From NCBI RefSeq assembly GCF_900187455.1, contig NZ_FYDX01000001.1:484960-548959 (forward strand): a stretch of 64,000 nt of DNA. Direction: 5' to 3'. The notes beneath the pieces were generated by a model. It made no database searches and was not told the DNA's origin. It saw nothing but the letters and a program-made list of their open reading frames with translations. The translations under genes were made by a program, and so were the position numbers. The DNA comes from Pseudomonas sp. Irchel 3E13. Lineage in GTDB: Bacteria; Pseudomonadota; Gammaproteobacteria; Pseudomonadales; Pseudomonadaceae. Of the stretch, positions 1 to 6,530 are shown one piece after another. Every line of letters begins with the position of its first letter. The first letter of the stretch is position 1.

Positions 1-333
1 GGCGAAGCCTTCGAGCACATAGCGCAACTGGAACGTGTCCGCCGCGCCGATCTGCTGGGCGAACGGCCAGGAAAACCACGACGATTCCGACGCCTGTTCG
101 CTCTTGGCGCCCTGCACGAACACGCCCTTGCCCGGCTGCACGCTGACCACGCCCAAAGCACTCAGCGACGACAAGGCTTCACGCAATGACGCGCGGCTCA
201 CCCCCAGCCGTTCGGCCAGGTCGCGCTGCGAGGGCAAGGCATCGCCGGGCTGGTAGTCGCCCTCGCGGATCAGCCGCTGGATGGCCTGCAAGGCCTGCTC
301 GGGAACGGCACTGCGGGTAGGAATGTCGAGCAT
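1..333 (-). CDS. GntR-family (FadR subgroup) transcriptional regulator, C-terminus cut by window edge
   Basis: The reverse strand from an ATG at 333 reads a winged-helix DNA-binding domain of GntR type. An N-terminal PEQALQAIQRLIREGDYQPGD stretch is followed by LPSQRDLAERLGVSRASLRE and then LSALGVVSVQPGKGVFVQ, the usual recognition helix and wing. The frame stays open to the edge and enters a region (WPFAQQIGAADTFQLRYVLE) typical of the start of an FCD ligand-binding domain, so FadR/FCD subgroup is likely. It is divergent from the amino-acid ABC operon at 611, which it probably controls through the palindrome at 336-353, directly upstream of its own start. The ligand cannot be read; an amino acid or organic acid is plausible from the neighbouring transporter. 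Confidence 0.9.
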   Translation of the reverse strand, partial: MLDIPTRSAVPEQALQAIQRLIREGDYQPGDALPSQRDLAERLGVSRASLREALSSLSALGVVSVQPGKGVFVQGAKSEQASESSWFSWPFAQQIGAADTFQLRYVLEGFA

Positions 334-335
334 GT

Positions 336-353
336 GTTCAGACCGGTCAGAAC
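336..353. promoter_or_regulatory. Palindromic operator, probably for the adjacent GntR regulator
   Basis: GTTCAGACCGGTCAGAAC is an inverted repeat matching its own reverse complement at 16 of 18 positions, centred on GACCGGTC. It lies 2 bp upstream of the regulator's start codon. A second copy of the left half (GTTCAGACC) sits at 483-491, nearer the transporter gene. Autoregulation plus control of the divergent operon is inferred. Confidence 0.6.
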
Positions 354-482
354 GAAGAATGCGCTGTTTTACGTCCTTTTCCCTGTACCACGCAAGTTTG
401 GCCCCATCCTGGCGCAAGCCCGTAAACATTGCCTTTTCTCGGGGCAAAATGCGTTTGCGTGGCGGTCGCCGGCGGGCCAACT

Positions 483-491
483 GTTCAGACC
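483..491. promoter_or_regulatory. Second half-site of the GntR operator motif
   Basis: GTTCAGACC repeats exactly the left arm of the palindrome at 336-353. It lies 120 bp upstream of the transporter start at 611, where an operator controlling the rightward operon would be expected. The right arm is poorly conserved. Confidence 0.4.
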
Positions 492-610
492 AGTAATACC
501 GCGCAGAACCGGGCTTCCAGGAAATTTTTCAAGATTTTTCCGCGCATGGCACGCCGGCTGCAATGGGCTCGAAACGATTCAGCCCATTGATCCGCCCCGA
601 GGTACTGACC

Positions 611-1390
611 ATGAGTAAACTGCGCACCCTTCTGCTGGCCACCCTCCTCTGCGGCAGCGCCGTCGGCGCCCAGGCCGATGTGCTGGGCGACATCGCCCAG
701 CGCGGCGTCCTGAAAGTCGCCGTACCCCAGGACTTCCCACCGTTCGGCTCGGTCGGCCCCGACCTCAAGCCGCGCGGCCTGGACATCGACACCGCGCAAC
801 TGCTGGCCGACAAGCTCGGCGTGAAGCTGGCCCTGACCCCGGTCAACAGCACCAACCGCATCCCCTTCCTCACCACCGGCAAGGTCGACCTGGTGATCTC
901 CAGCCTCGGCAAGAACCCCGAGCGCGAGAAGGTCGTGGACTTCTCCAAACCCTACGCGCCCTTCTACCTCGCCGTGTTCGGCCCGCAAGACAGCAGCGTC
1001 GACAACGTCGAGGCACTGGCCGGCAAGACCATCAGCGTCACCCGCGGCGCCATCGAGGATATGGAACTGAGCGCCGTGGCCCCGCAAGGCACCACCATCA
1101 AGCGCTTCGAGGACAACAACTCGACCATCGCCGCCTACCTCTCCGGCCAGGTCGACCTGATCGCCAGCGGCAGCGTGGTGATGTCCGCAATCGCCGAGAA
1201 GAACCCGAAGAAAGTCCCGGTGCTCAAGGTCAAGCTCAAGGACTCCCCGGTCTACGTCGGCATGGCCAAGGAACAGCCGGCGCTGCTGGAGAAGGTCAAC
1301 GGCATCCTCGCCGAAGCCGTCGCCGACGGCAGCCTCAACCGCAACGCCGAGAAATGGCTGAAACAGCCGCTGCCCGCCGATTTCCAGTGA
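611..1390 (+). CDS. Periplasmic substrate-binding protein of a polar amino-acid ABC transporter
   Basis: A 259-residue protein with a Sec signal peptide (MSKLRTLLLATLLCGSAVGAQA, cut after AQA) and then a type-3 extracellular solute-binding fold: ADVLGDIAQRGVLKVAVPQDFPPFG, a GLDIDTAQLLADKLG segment, the LVISSLGKNPEREKVVDFSKPY motif and the later DLIASGS region. The ATG at 611 is chosen because GAGG precedes it at a normal distance and the signal peptide starts there; an upstream in-frame start at 563 adds unrelated residues. It is first of a four-gene operon (binding protein, two permeases, ATPase). The family binds amino acids or related small polar solutes; the exact ligand cannot be told. 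Confidence 0.92.
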   Translation: MSKLRTLLLATLLCGSAVGAQADVLGDIAQRGVLKVAVPQDFPPFGSVGPDLKPRGLDIDTAQLLADKLGVKLALTPVNSTNRIPFLTTGKVDLVISSLGKNPEREKVVDFSKPYAPFYLAVFGPQDSSVDNVEALAGKTISVTRGAIEDMELSAVAPQGTTIKRFEDNNSTIAAYLSGQVDLIASGSVVMSAIAEKNPKKVPVLKVKLKDSPVYVGMAKEQPALLEKVNGILAEAVADGSLNRNAEKWLKQPLPADFQ

Positions 1391-1400
1391 GCCCCTGCGC

Positions 1401-2066
1401 ATGGCCTATCAATTCGATTTCGCCGCGGTACTGGCCCAGGGTGACCTGCTGCTCAAGGGCGCGGCGTTCACCCTGGAGCTGACGCTGATTGGCACCGTGT
1501 TCGGCGTTGCCCTGGGCATCGTCGGCGCGGCGGTCCGCGCCTGGAACCTGCGACCGTTCAACTGGCTGTTCGCGGTGTATGTGGAACTGATCCGCAACAC
1601 CCCGTTCATCGTCCAGTTGTTCTTCATCTTCTTCGGCCTGCCGGCCCTCGGCGTGCGCATGAGCGAATGGCAGGCCGCGGTGCTGGCGATGGTGATCAAC
1701 CTCGGTGCCTATTCCACCGAGATCATCCGCGCCGGCATCCAGGCGATCCCGCGCGGGCAACTGGAAGCGGCGGCGGCCCTGGCCATGAGTCGCTTCGAGA
1801 CGTTCCGCTACGTGATCCTGCGCCCGGCCCTGGCCAAGGTCTGGCCTGCGCTGTCGAGCCAGGTCGTGATCGTCATGCTCGGCTCGGCGGTGTGTTCGCA
1901 GATCGCCACCGAGGAGTTGTCGTTCGCCGCCAACTTCATTCAGTCGCGCAACTTCCGCGCCTTCGAAACCTACCTGCTGACCACCCTGATCTACCTGCTG
2001 ATGGCCATCGGCGTGCGGCAGTTGCTCAACCTGCTGGGCCGCCGCCTGATCGTGAGGAGAGGCTGA
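1401..2066 (+). CDS. Amino-acid ABC transporter permease (HisM/GlnP type), first subunit
   Basis: This 221-residue inner-membrane protein is of the polar amino-acid permease family. It has an N-terminal FTLELTLIGTVFGVALGIVG membrane segment, a VELIRNTPFIVQLFFIFFGLP signature (RNTP motif of the family), and the EAA coupling loop EIIRAGIQAIPRGQLEAAAALAMS that docks on the ATPase. It starts 10 bp after the binding-protein gene, and its stop overlaps the start of the next permease (TGATG), indicating translational coupling. The two permeases should form a heterodimer. Confidence 0.92.
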   Translation: MAYQFDFAAVLAQGDLLLKGAAFTLELTLIGTVFGVALGIVGAAVRAWNLRPFNWLFAVYVELIRNTPFIVQLFFIFFGLPALGVRMSEWQAAVLAMVINLGAYSTEIIRAGIQAIPRGQLEAAAALAMSRFETFRYVILRPALAKVWPALSSQVVIVMLGSAVCSQIATEELSFAANFIQSRNFRAFETYLLTTLIYLLMAIGVRQLLNLLGRRLIVRRG

Positions 2067-2713
2067 TGGATTTCACTCTGTGGGACATCGTGCGCAACCT
2101 GCTCACCGGTTTGCAGTGGACCCTGCTGTTGTCGCTGGTGGCCTTTGTCTGTGGCGGCGCGGTCGGGCTGCTGATGCTGGTCGGGCGGATTTCGCAGAAC
2201 ACCACGCTGCGGGTGCTGAGCCGCGGCTATATCGAGCTGTTCCAGGGCACGCCGCTGCTGATGCAACTGTTCATGGTGTTTTTCGGCATCGCCCTGTTCG
2301 GCATCGATGTCTCGGCCTGGGTGGCCGCGGCGGTGGCGCTGACCTTGTTCACCAGCGCCTTTCTCGCCGAGATCTGGCGCGGCTGCGTGGAGTCGATTCC
2401 CCGTGGCCAGTGGGAAGCCAGTTCGAGCCTGGCGCTGAGCCGTTACGAGCAACTGCGCTATGTGATCCTGCCGCAAGCGCTGCGCATTGGCGTGGCGCCG
2501 ACCGTGGGCTTCTCGGTGCAGGTGGTCAAGGGCACCGCGGTGACGTCGATCATCGGCTTCACCGAGCTGACCAAGACCGGCGGCATGCTGGCCAACGCCA
2601 CCTTCGAACCCTTCCTGATCTACGGCCTGGTGTCCCTGGGCTACTTCATTCTGTGTTTTCCACTGTCGCTGGGTGCCCGTTACCTGGAAAGGAGGCTGCA
2701 TGCCGCTGGTTAG
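2066..2713 (+). CDS. Amino-acid ABC transporter permease, second subunit
   Basis: 215 residues from the ATG at 2066, overlapping the previous stop by one base. The upstream open frame reaching back to 1667 is only the shadow of the first permease. It shows the family RxTPLLMQLFMVFFG motif (YIELFQGTPLLMQLF) and an EAA loop (EIWRGCVESIPRGQWEASSSLALS), followed by a C-terminal half with FSVQVVKGTAVTSIIGFTEL. It pairs with the preceding permease and overlaps the start of the ATPase gene by 14 bp. Confidence 0.92.
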   Translation: MDFTLWDIVRNLLTGLQWTLLLSLVAFVCGGAVGLLMLVGRISQNTTLRVLSRGYIELFQGTPLLMQLFMVFFGIALFGIDVSAWVAAAVALTLFTSAFLAEIWRGCVESIPRGQWEASSSLALSRYEQLRYVILPQALRIGVAPTVGFSVQVVKGTAVTSIIGFTELTKTGGMLANATFEPFLIYGLVSLGYFILCFPLSLGARYLERRLHAAG

Positions 2714-3428
2714 AGTGTCTGCGTTGCACAAGTATTACGGGAACAACCACGTGCTCAAGGGCGTCGACCTGAGCATCGAACAGGGCGAGGTAGTGGCGAT
2801 CATCGGCCGCAGCGGCTCGGGCAAGAGCACATTGCTGCGTACTTTGAATGGCCTCGAATCGATCAACGACGGGGTGATCGAAGTGGACGGCGAATACCTC
2901 GACGCCGCGCGCGCCGACCTGCGTTCGCTGCGGCAGAAAGTCGGGATGATCTTCCAGCAGTTCAACCTGTTCCCGCACCTGAGCGTTGGCGAAAACGTCA
3001 TGCTCGCGCCGCAACTGGTGAAGAAAACCTCCAACGCCGACGCACGCACGCTGGCGCAACAGATGCTGGACCGCGTCGGCCTGGGCAATCGCTTCGACGC
3101 CTACCCCGACCAGTTGTCCGGCGGCCAGCAGCAACGGGTGGCGATCGCCCGGGCGCTGGCGATGTCGCCGAAGGTGCTGCTGTGTGACGAAATCACCTCG
3201 GCGCTTGATCCGGAACTGGTCAGCGAAGTGCTCAGCGTGGTGCGTGAACTGGCCCGCGAAGGCATGACCCTGGTGATGGTCACCCACGAAATGCGCTTCG
3301 CCCGCGAGGTCGGCGACAAGCTGGTGTTCATGCACCAGGGCAAGGTGCACGAGATGGGCGATCCGAAAGTGCTGTTTGACGCGCCGCAAACGCCGGAGCT
3401 GGCGAACTTCATTGGCAGCGTTGCCTGA
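2700..3428 (+). CDS. Amino-acid ABC transporter ATP-binding subunit (GlnQ/HisP type)
   Basis: 242 residues starting at the ATG at 2700 with AAGGAGG immediately upstream (2689-2695); a longer frame from 2673 would begin inside the permease coding sequence without a site. Walker A is GRSGSGKST, the Q-loop is FQQFNLFPHLSV, the ABC signature is LSGGQQQR, Walker B is VLLCDEITSALDP and the H-loop is MVTHEM, all intact. The DEITSALDP variant is typical of polar amino-acid importers. It energises the permease pair upstream. Confidence 0.93.
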   Translation: MPLVRVSALHKYYGNNHVLKGVDLSIEQGEVVAIIGRSGSGKSTLLRTLNGLESINDGVIEVDGEYLDAARADLRSLRQKVGMIFQQFNLFPHLSVGENVMLAPQLVKKTSNADARTLAQQMLDRVGLGNRFDAYPDQLSGGQQQRVAIARALAMSPKVLLCDEITSALDPELVSEVLSVVRELAREGMTLVMVTHEMRFAREVGDKLVFMHQGKVHEMGDPKVLFDAPQTPELANFIGSVA

Positions 3429-3450
3429 CCTGATATCCCGTGAACGACAA

Positions 3451-3478
3451 CGGGCTTGCCGTATCCGCGACAAGCCCG
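3451..3478. terminator. Bidirectional terminator hairpin
   Basis: CGGGCTTG (3451-3458) pairs perfectly with CAAGCCCG (3471-3478) across a 12-nt loop. It lies between the convergent ends of the ABC operon and the ycaC-like gene. No strong T-run is seen on either side. Confidence 0.55.
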
Positions 3479-3500
3479 CTGGAAGAACCGCCGAATGCGC

Positions 3501-4124
3501 TTACTTGGCGGTCAGCGCCGCGTAGCTGTTCATCAGGTTGCGGTAGTTGGGGATGCGCTGGGACAGCAGGTTGCCCAGGCCCTCGATATCGTTGCGCCAG
3601 TCGCGGTGCAGCTCACAGGCCACCGAGAACCAGTTCATCATCTGCGCGCCGGCCGCGGTCATGCGCGCCCAGGCCGCTTGCTGCACGGTTTCGTTGAAGG
3701 TGCCGGAAGCGTCGGTCACCACGAACACGTCGAAGCCCTCGGCCAGCGCCGACAGGGTCGGGAACGCCACGCAGACATCAGTCACCACGCCGGCAATGAT
3801 CAGTTGCTTGCGCCCGGTGGCCTTGATCGCCTGGACGAAATCGTCGTTGTCCCAGGCGTTGATCTGGCCAGGGCGGGCAATGTACGGCGCGTCCGGGAAC
3901 AGCGCTTTCAGCTCGGGTACCAGCGGGCCGTTGGGGCCCTGTTCGAAGCTGGTGGTGAGGATGGTCGGCAAGCCGAAGAACTTCGCCAGGTCCCCCAGGG
4001 CCAGGACGTTGTTCTTGAACTCGTTGGGCGAGAAGTCCTGCACCAGGGAAATCAAACCTGTCTGGTGATCCACCAGCAATACCACGGCATCGTCTTTGTT
4101 CAGGCGTTTGTAGTTGGCGCTCAT
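3501..4124 (-). CDS. ycaC: YcaC-type isochorismatase-fold cysteine hydrolase
   Basis: 207 residues, the length of the YcaC subgroup of isochorismatase-like hydrolases. The likely catalytic triad is visible: Asp19 in LLVDHQTG, Arg84 in YIARPGQINAWD and Cys118 in AGVVTDVCVAF, the positions described for E. coli YcaC. The DASGTFNE and SVACELHRDWRNDIEGL motifs are also typical. The true substrate of the family is unknown, although nitrile- or amide-like compounds have been suggested. It is cytosolic, with no signal peptide. It lies 65 bp downstream of the amidohydrolase gene on the same strand, with a strong hairpin in between, so co-transcription may be only partial. Confidence 0.9.
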   Translation of the reverse strand: MSANYKRLNKDDAVVLLVDHQTGLISLVQDFSPNEFKNNVLALGDLAKFFGLPTILTTSFEQGPNGPLVPELKALFPDAPYIARPGQINAWDNDDFVQAIKATGRKQLIIAGVVTDVCVAFPTLSALAEGFDVFVVTDASGTFNETVQQAAWARMTAAGAQMMNWFSVACELHRDWRNDIEGLGNLLSQRIPNYRNLMNSYAALTAK

Positions 4125-4157
4125 TACATGACTCCCAGGGGTTGAATGACGCGGGAT

Positions 4158-4180
4158 GGCGCGGGCTTGAAGCCCGCGCC
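4158..4180. terminator. Strong hairpin between amidohydrolase and ycaC genes
   Basis: GGCGCGGGCTT (4158-4168) and AAGCCCGCGCC (4170-4180) are perfect 11-bp arms separated by one base, so the real loop opens the innermost pairs. It lies 10 bp past the stop of the minus-strand amidohydrolase. No T-tract follows, so it may be an attenuator or an mRNA 3'-end stabiliser. Confidence 0.45.
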
Positions 4181-4189
4181 GAGGTGAGA

Positions 4190-6160
4190 TCAGAAGGCGA
4201 AGCAGGAGCAGCCGAACGCGCCCCAGAAGCCCTGGAAGTCGCTGACCGGCACGTTGGACAGGCGCGCCCGTTCATGGCCGTGGGCATGCACGCCGCACGG
4301 GCCGCTGCACTGGTGCACCTGCGCCTGCAACGGCGAGGCCGGACGCCAGTGACCCGGCACCTTGACCACCGGCGACCAGTCCGGCAGCACCGGAATGTCC
4401 AGCGGGCCGTGGTTGCGGAAGTCGTCGGCGCCGAACACCACCTTGCCGCCGACCACGGTCAGCACCGACTCGATCCACTTGATGGCTTCTTCATCGACGC
4501 TGAAGTAGTCGGCGCTGAGCACTGCGACGTCCGCCAACTGGCCGACCTTGATCTGGCCCTTCTTGCCCTGCTCCGAGGAGAACCAGGCGCTGCCGTGGGT
4601 GAACAGCTCCAGCGCGGTGAGGCGCGACAGCCCTTCCTCATGCAAAGCCAGGCCGCCGACGGTGCGACCGCTGACCATCCAGTACAGCGAGGTCCACGGG
4701 TTGTAACTGGAAACCCGGGTAGCGTCGGTGCCGGCGCCGACCGGCACGCCTTCGGCAAGCATGCGCTTGATTGGCGGGGTCGCTTCGGCGGCCTTGGCGC
4801 CGTAGCGCTCGACGAAGTATTCGCCCTGGAACGCCATGCGGTCCTGGATCGCGATGCCGCCGCCCAGCGCCCGCACCCGCTCGATATTGCGCGGGGTGAT
4901 GGTTTCGGCGTGGTCGAAGAACCACGGCAAGCCGTTGAACGGAATGTCGCGGTTGACCTTCTCGAACACATCGAGCATGCGGCTGATGGATTCGTCATAA
5001 GTGGCGTGCAGGCGGAACGGCCAGCGCTGCTCAACCAGGTGGCGCACCACCGGTTCAAGGTCCTGCTCCATGCTCGGCGCCAGGTCCGGGCGCGGTTCGA
5101 GGAAGTCCTCGAAGTCGGCAGCGGAGAACACCAGCATCTCGCCGGCGCCATTGTGGCGCAGCATGTCGTCGCCCTGGTGCAGCTTGACGCTGCTGGTCCA
5201 GTTCTTGAAATCGGCCAGTTCGTCCTTGGGTTTCTGAGTGAACAGGTTGTAGGCGATGCGCACCGTCAACTGGTCTTGTTTGGCCAGTTGCTCGATCACC
5301 TCGTAGTCGTCAGGGTAATTCTGGAAACCGCCGCCGGCATCGATGGCGCTGGTCAGGCCGAGGCGGTTGAGTTCACGCATGAACTGGCGGGTCGAGTTGA
5401 CCTGATATTCCAACGGCAGCTTCGGCCCCTTGGACAGGGTCGAGTAGAGAATCATCGCGTTGGGCCGCGCCACCAGCATGCCGGTGGGCTCGCCCTTGCT
5501 GTCGCGGACAATCTCGCCGCCCGGCGGGTTGGGCGTGTCGCGGGTGTAGCCGGCGACACGCAACGCGGCGCGGTTGAGCAAGGCGCGGTCATACAGGTGA
5601 AGGACGAACACCGGGGTGTCGGGCGCGGCCTGGTTCAGCTCTTCCAGGGTCGGCATGCGTTTTTCGGCGAACTGGAATTCGTTCCAGCCACCGACCACCC
5701 GCACCCATTGCGGGGTCGGGGTGCGCTCGGCCTGGTCCTTGAGCATGCGCAGGGCGTCGGCCAGCGACGGCACGCCTTCCCAGCGCAGTTCGAGGTTGTA
5801 GTTGAGGCCGCCACGGATCAGGTGCAGGTGCGAGTCGTTGAGGCCGGGGATCACGCAGCGGCCCTTGAGGTCGATGACCTGGGTGCCGGTGCTGCGCGCG
5901 GCCATGGCCTGGGCATCGCTGCCCACGGCGATGAAACGCCCGTCCTTGATCGCGACTGCGGTGGCTTGCGGATTTTCCCGGTCCACGGTGTGGAACTGGC
6001 CGTTGAACAGAATCAGGTCGGCATTCATTGCAGGTCCTTGGTCAGAAGTGAGTGAGGCGAAGGACAACCGCGGCAGCAGCGTCGCGGCGGCGGTCAGGAG
6101 AGAGCCGGCGGCCAGCAGGCGGCGGCGGGCCGGGTCGGTGTGGTCATCGCGGTCAGTCAT
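4190..6160 (-). CDS. YtcJ-like metal-dependent amidohydrolase, probably exported
   Basis: A 656-residue amidohydrolase-3 (TIM-barrel) protein. The ATG at 6160 is preferred over one 45 bp upstream because GAGGAG precedes it by 7 nt and it yields MTDRDDHTDPARRRLLAAG, a twin-arginine-like signal. Features: DLKGRCVIPGLNDSHLHLIRGG (first metal HxH), the NxDG-like region DAGGGFQNYPDD, and LHATYDESISR, FFDHAETITP and GAGTDATRVSSYNPW as later metal and active-site motifs. The family hydrolyses amides or imides; the substrate is unknown. The C-terminus carries an extra tail with CSGPCGVHAHGH and a final GCSCFAF that is rich in Cys and His. It precedes ycaC on the same strand. Confidence 0.85.
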   Translation of the reverse strand: MTDRDDHTDPARRRLLAAGSLLTAAATLLPRLSFASLTSDQGPAMNADLILFNGQFHTVDRENPQATAVAIKDGRFIAVGSDAQAMAARSTGTQVIDLKGRCVIPGLNDSHLHLIRGGLNYNLELRWEGVPSLADALRMLKDQAERTPTPQWVRVVGGWNEFQFAEKRMPTLEELNQAAPDTPVFVLHLYDRALLNRAALRVAGYTRDTPNPPGGEIVRDSKGEPTGMLVARPNAMILYSTLSKGPKLPLEYQVNSTRQFMRELNRLGLTSAIDAGGGFQNYPDDYEVIEQLAKQDQLTVRIAYNLFTQKPKDELADFKNWTSSVKLHQGDDMLRHNGAGEMLVFSAADFEDFLEPRPDLAPSMEQDLEPVVRHLVEQRWPFRLHATYDESISRMLDVFEKVNRDIPFNGLPWFFDHAETITPRNIERVRALGGGIAIQDRMAFQGEYFVERYGAKAAEATPPIKRMLAEGVPVGAGTDATRVSSYNPWTSLYWMVSGRTVGGLALHEEGLSRLTALELFTHGSAWFSSEQGKKGQIKVGQLADVAVLSADYFSVDEEAIKWIESVLTVVGGKVVFGADDFRNHGPLDIPVLPDWSPVVKVPGHWRPASPLQAQVHQCSGPCGVHAHGHERARLSNVPVSDFQGFWGAFGCSCFAF

Positions 6161-6530
6161 GGCCGCACTCCTCGTCACCGTCGGTCGCGACGGTGTGGCG
6201 TTCACCGGGCCGCACTGCGGATGATTCAGTCATGTCGGACTCCCCTGGCGCTTGATCCCGTTGATTCTTGGGCGTGAGGCGATCATGGACGAGTTAATCG
6301 TTGTTAATTATTCCCCTGCGCGGCGTAGTGTTTTTCCCCCGACTGCGGGCAGGCGCCCGCAAACAGGGCCTGCACCGTGCAGAGCTGTACAAGCGTAGAC
6401 CGCGTACCGAGGCGCACCGGCGACGCCGCCATTGCGTTGCTGCCCGAACCTGCCCAACATGCGCCAAAGCCACGCGGCAGAGCCCTTTCGGGGCCGCCGC
6501 CGGTAGTCGGAACAGCGTCAGGAGCACGAT
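6161..6530. promoter_or_regulatory. Divergent control region with phased direct repeats
   Basis: This 370-bp gap separates the amidohydrolase (leftward) from a winged-helix regulator (rightward). Two GTTAAT repeats at 6293-6298 and 6303-6308 are spaced exactly 10 bp, one helical turn, inside a locally AT-rich patch. That is the type of tandem site bound by OmpR-type winged helices, so the neighbouring regulator may bind here. No convincing gene is seen. Confidence 0.4.

Noticed and set aside
4142..6055. Long plus-strand open frame (637 codons) opposite the amidohydrolase
   Set aside because: It is the mirror of a high-GC coding gene; the composition is rich in His, Val, Gly, Arg and Ala without domain motifs, and the minus strand has a full amidohydrolase.
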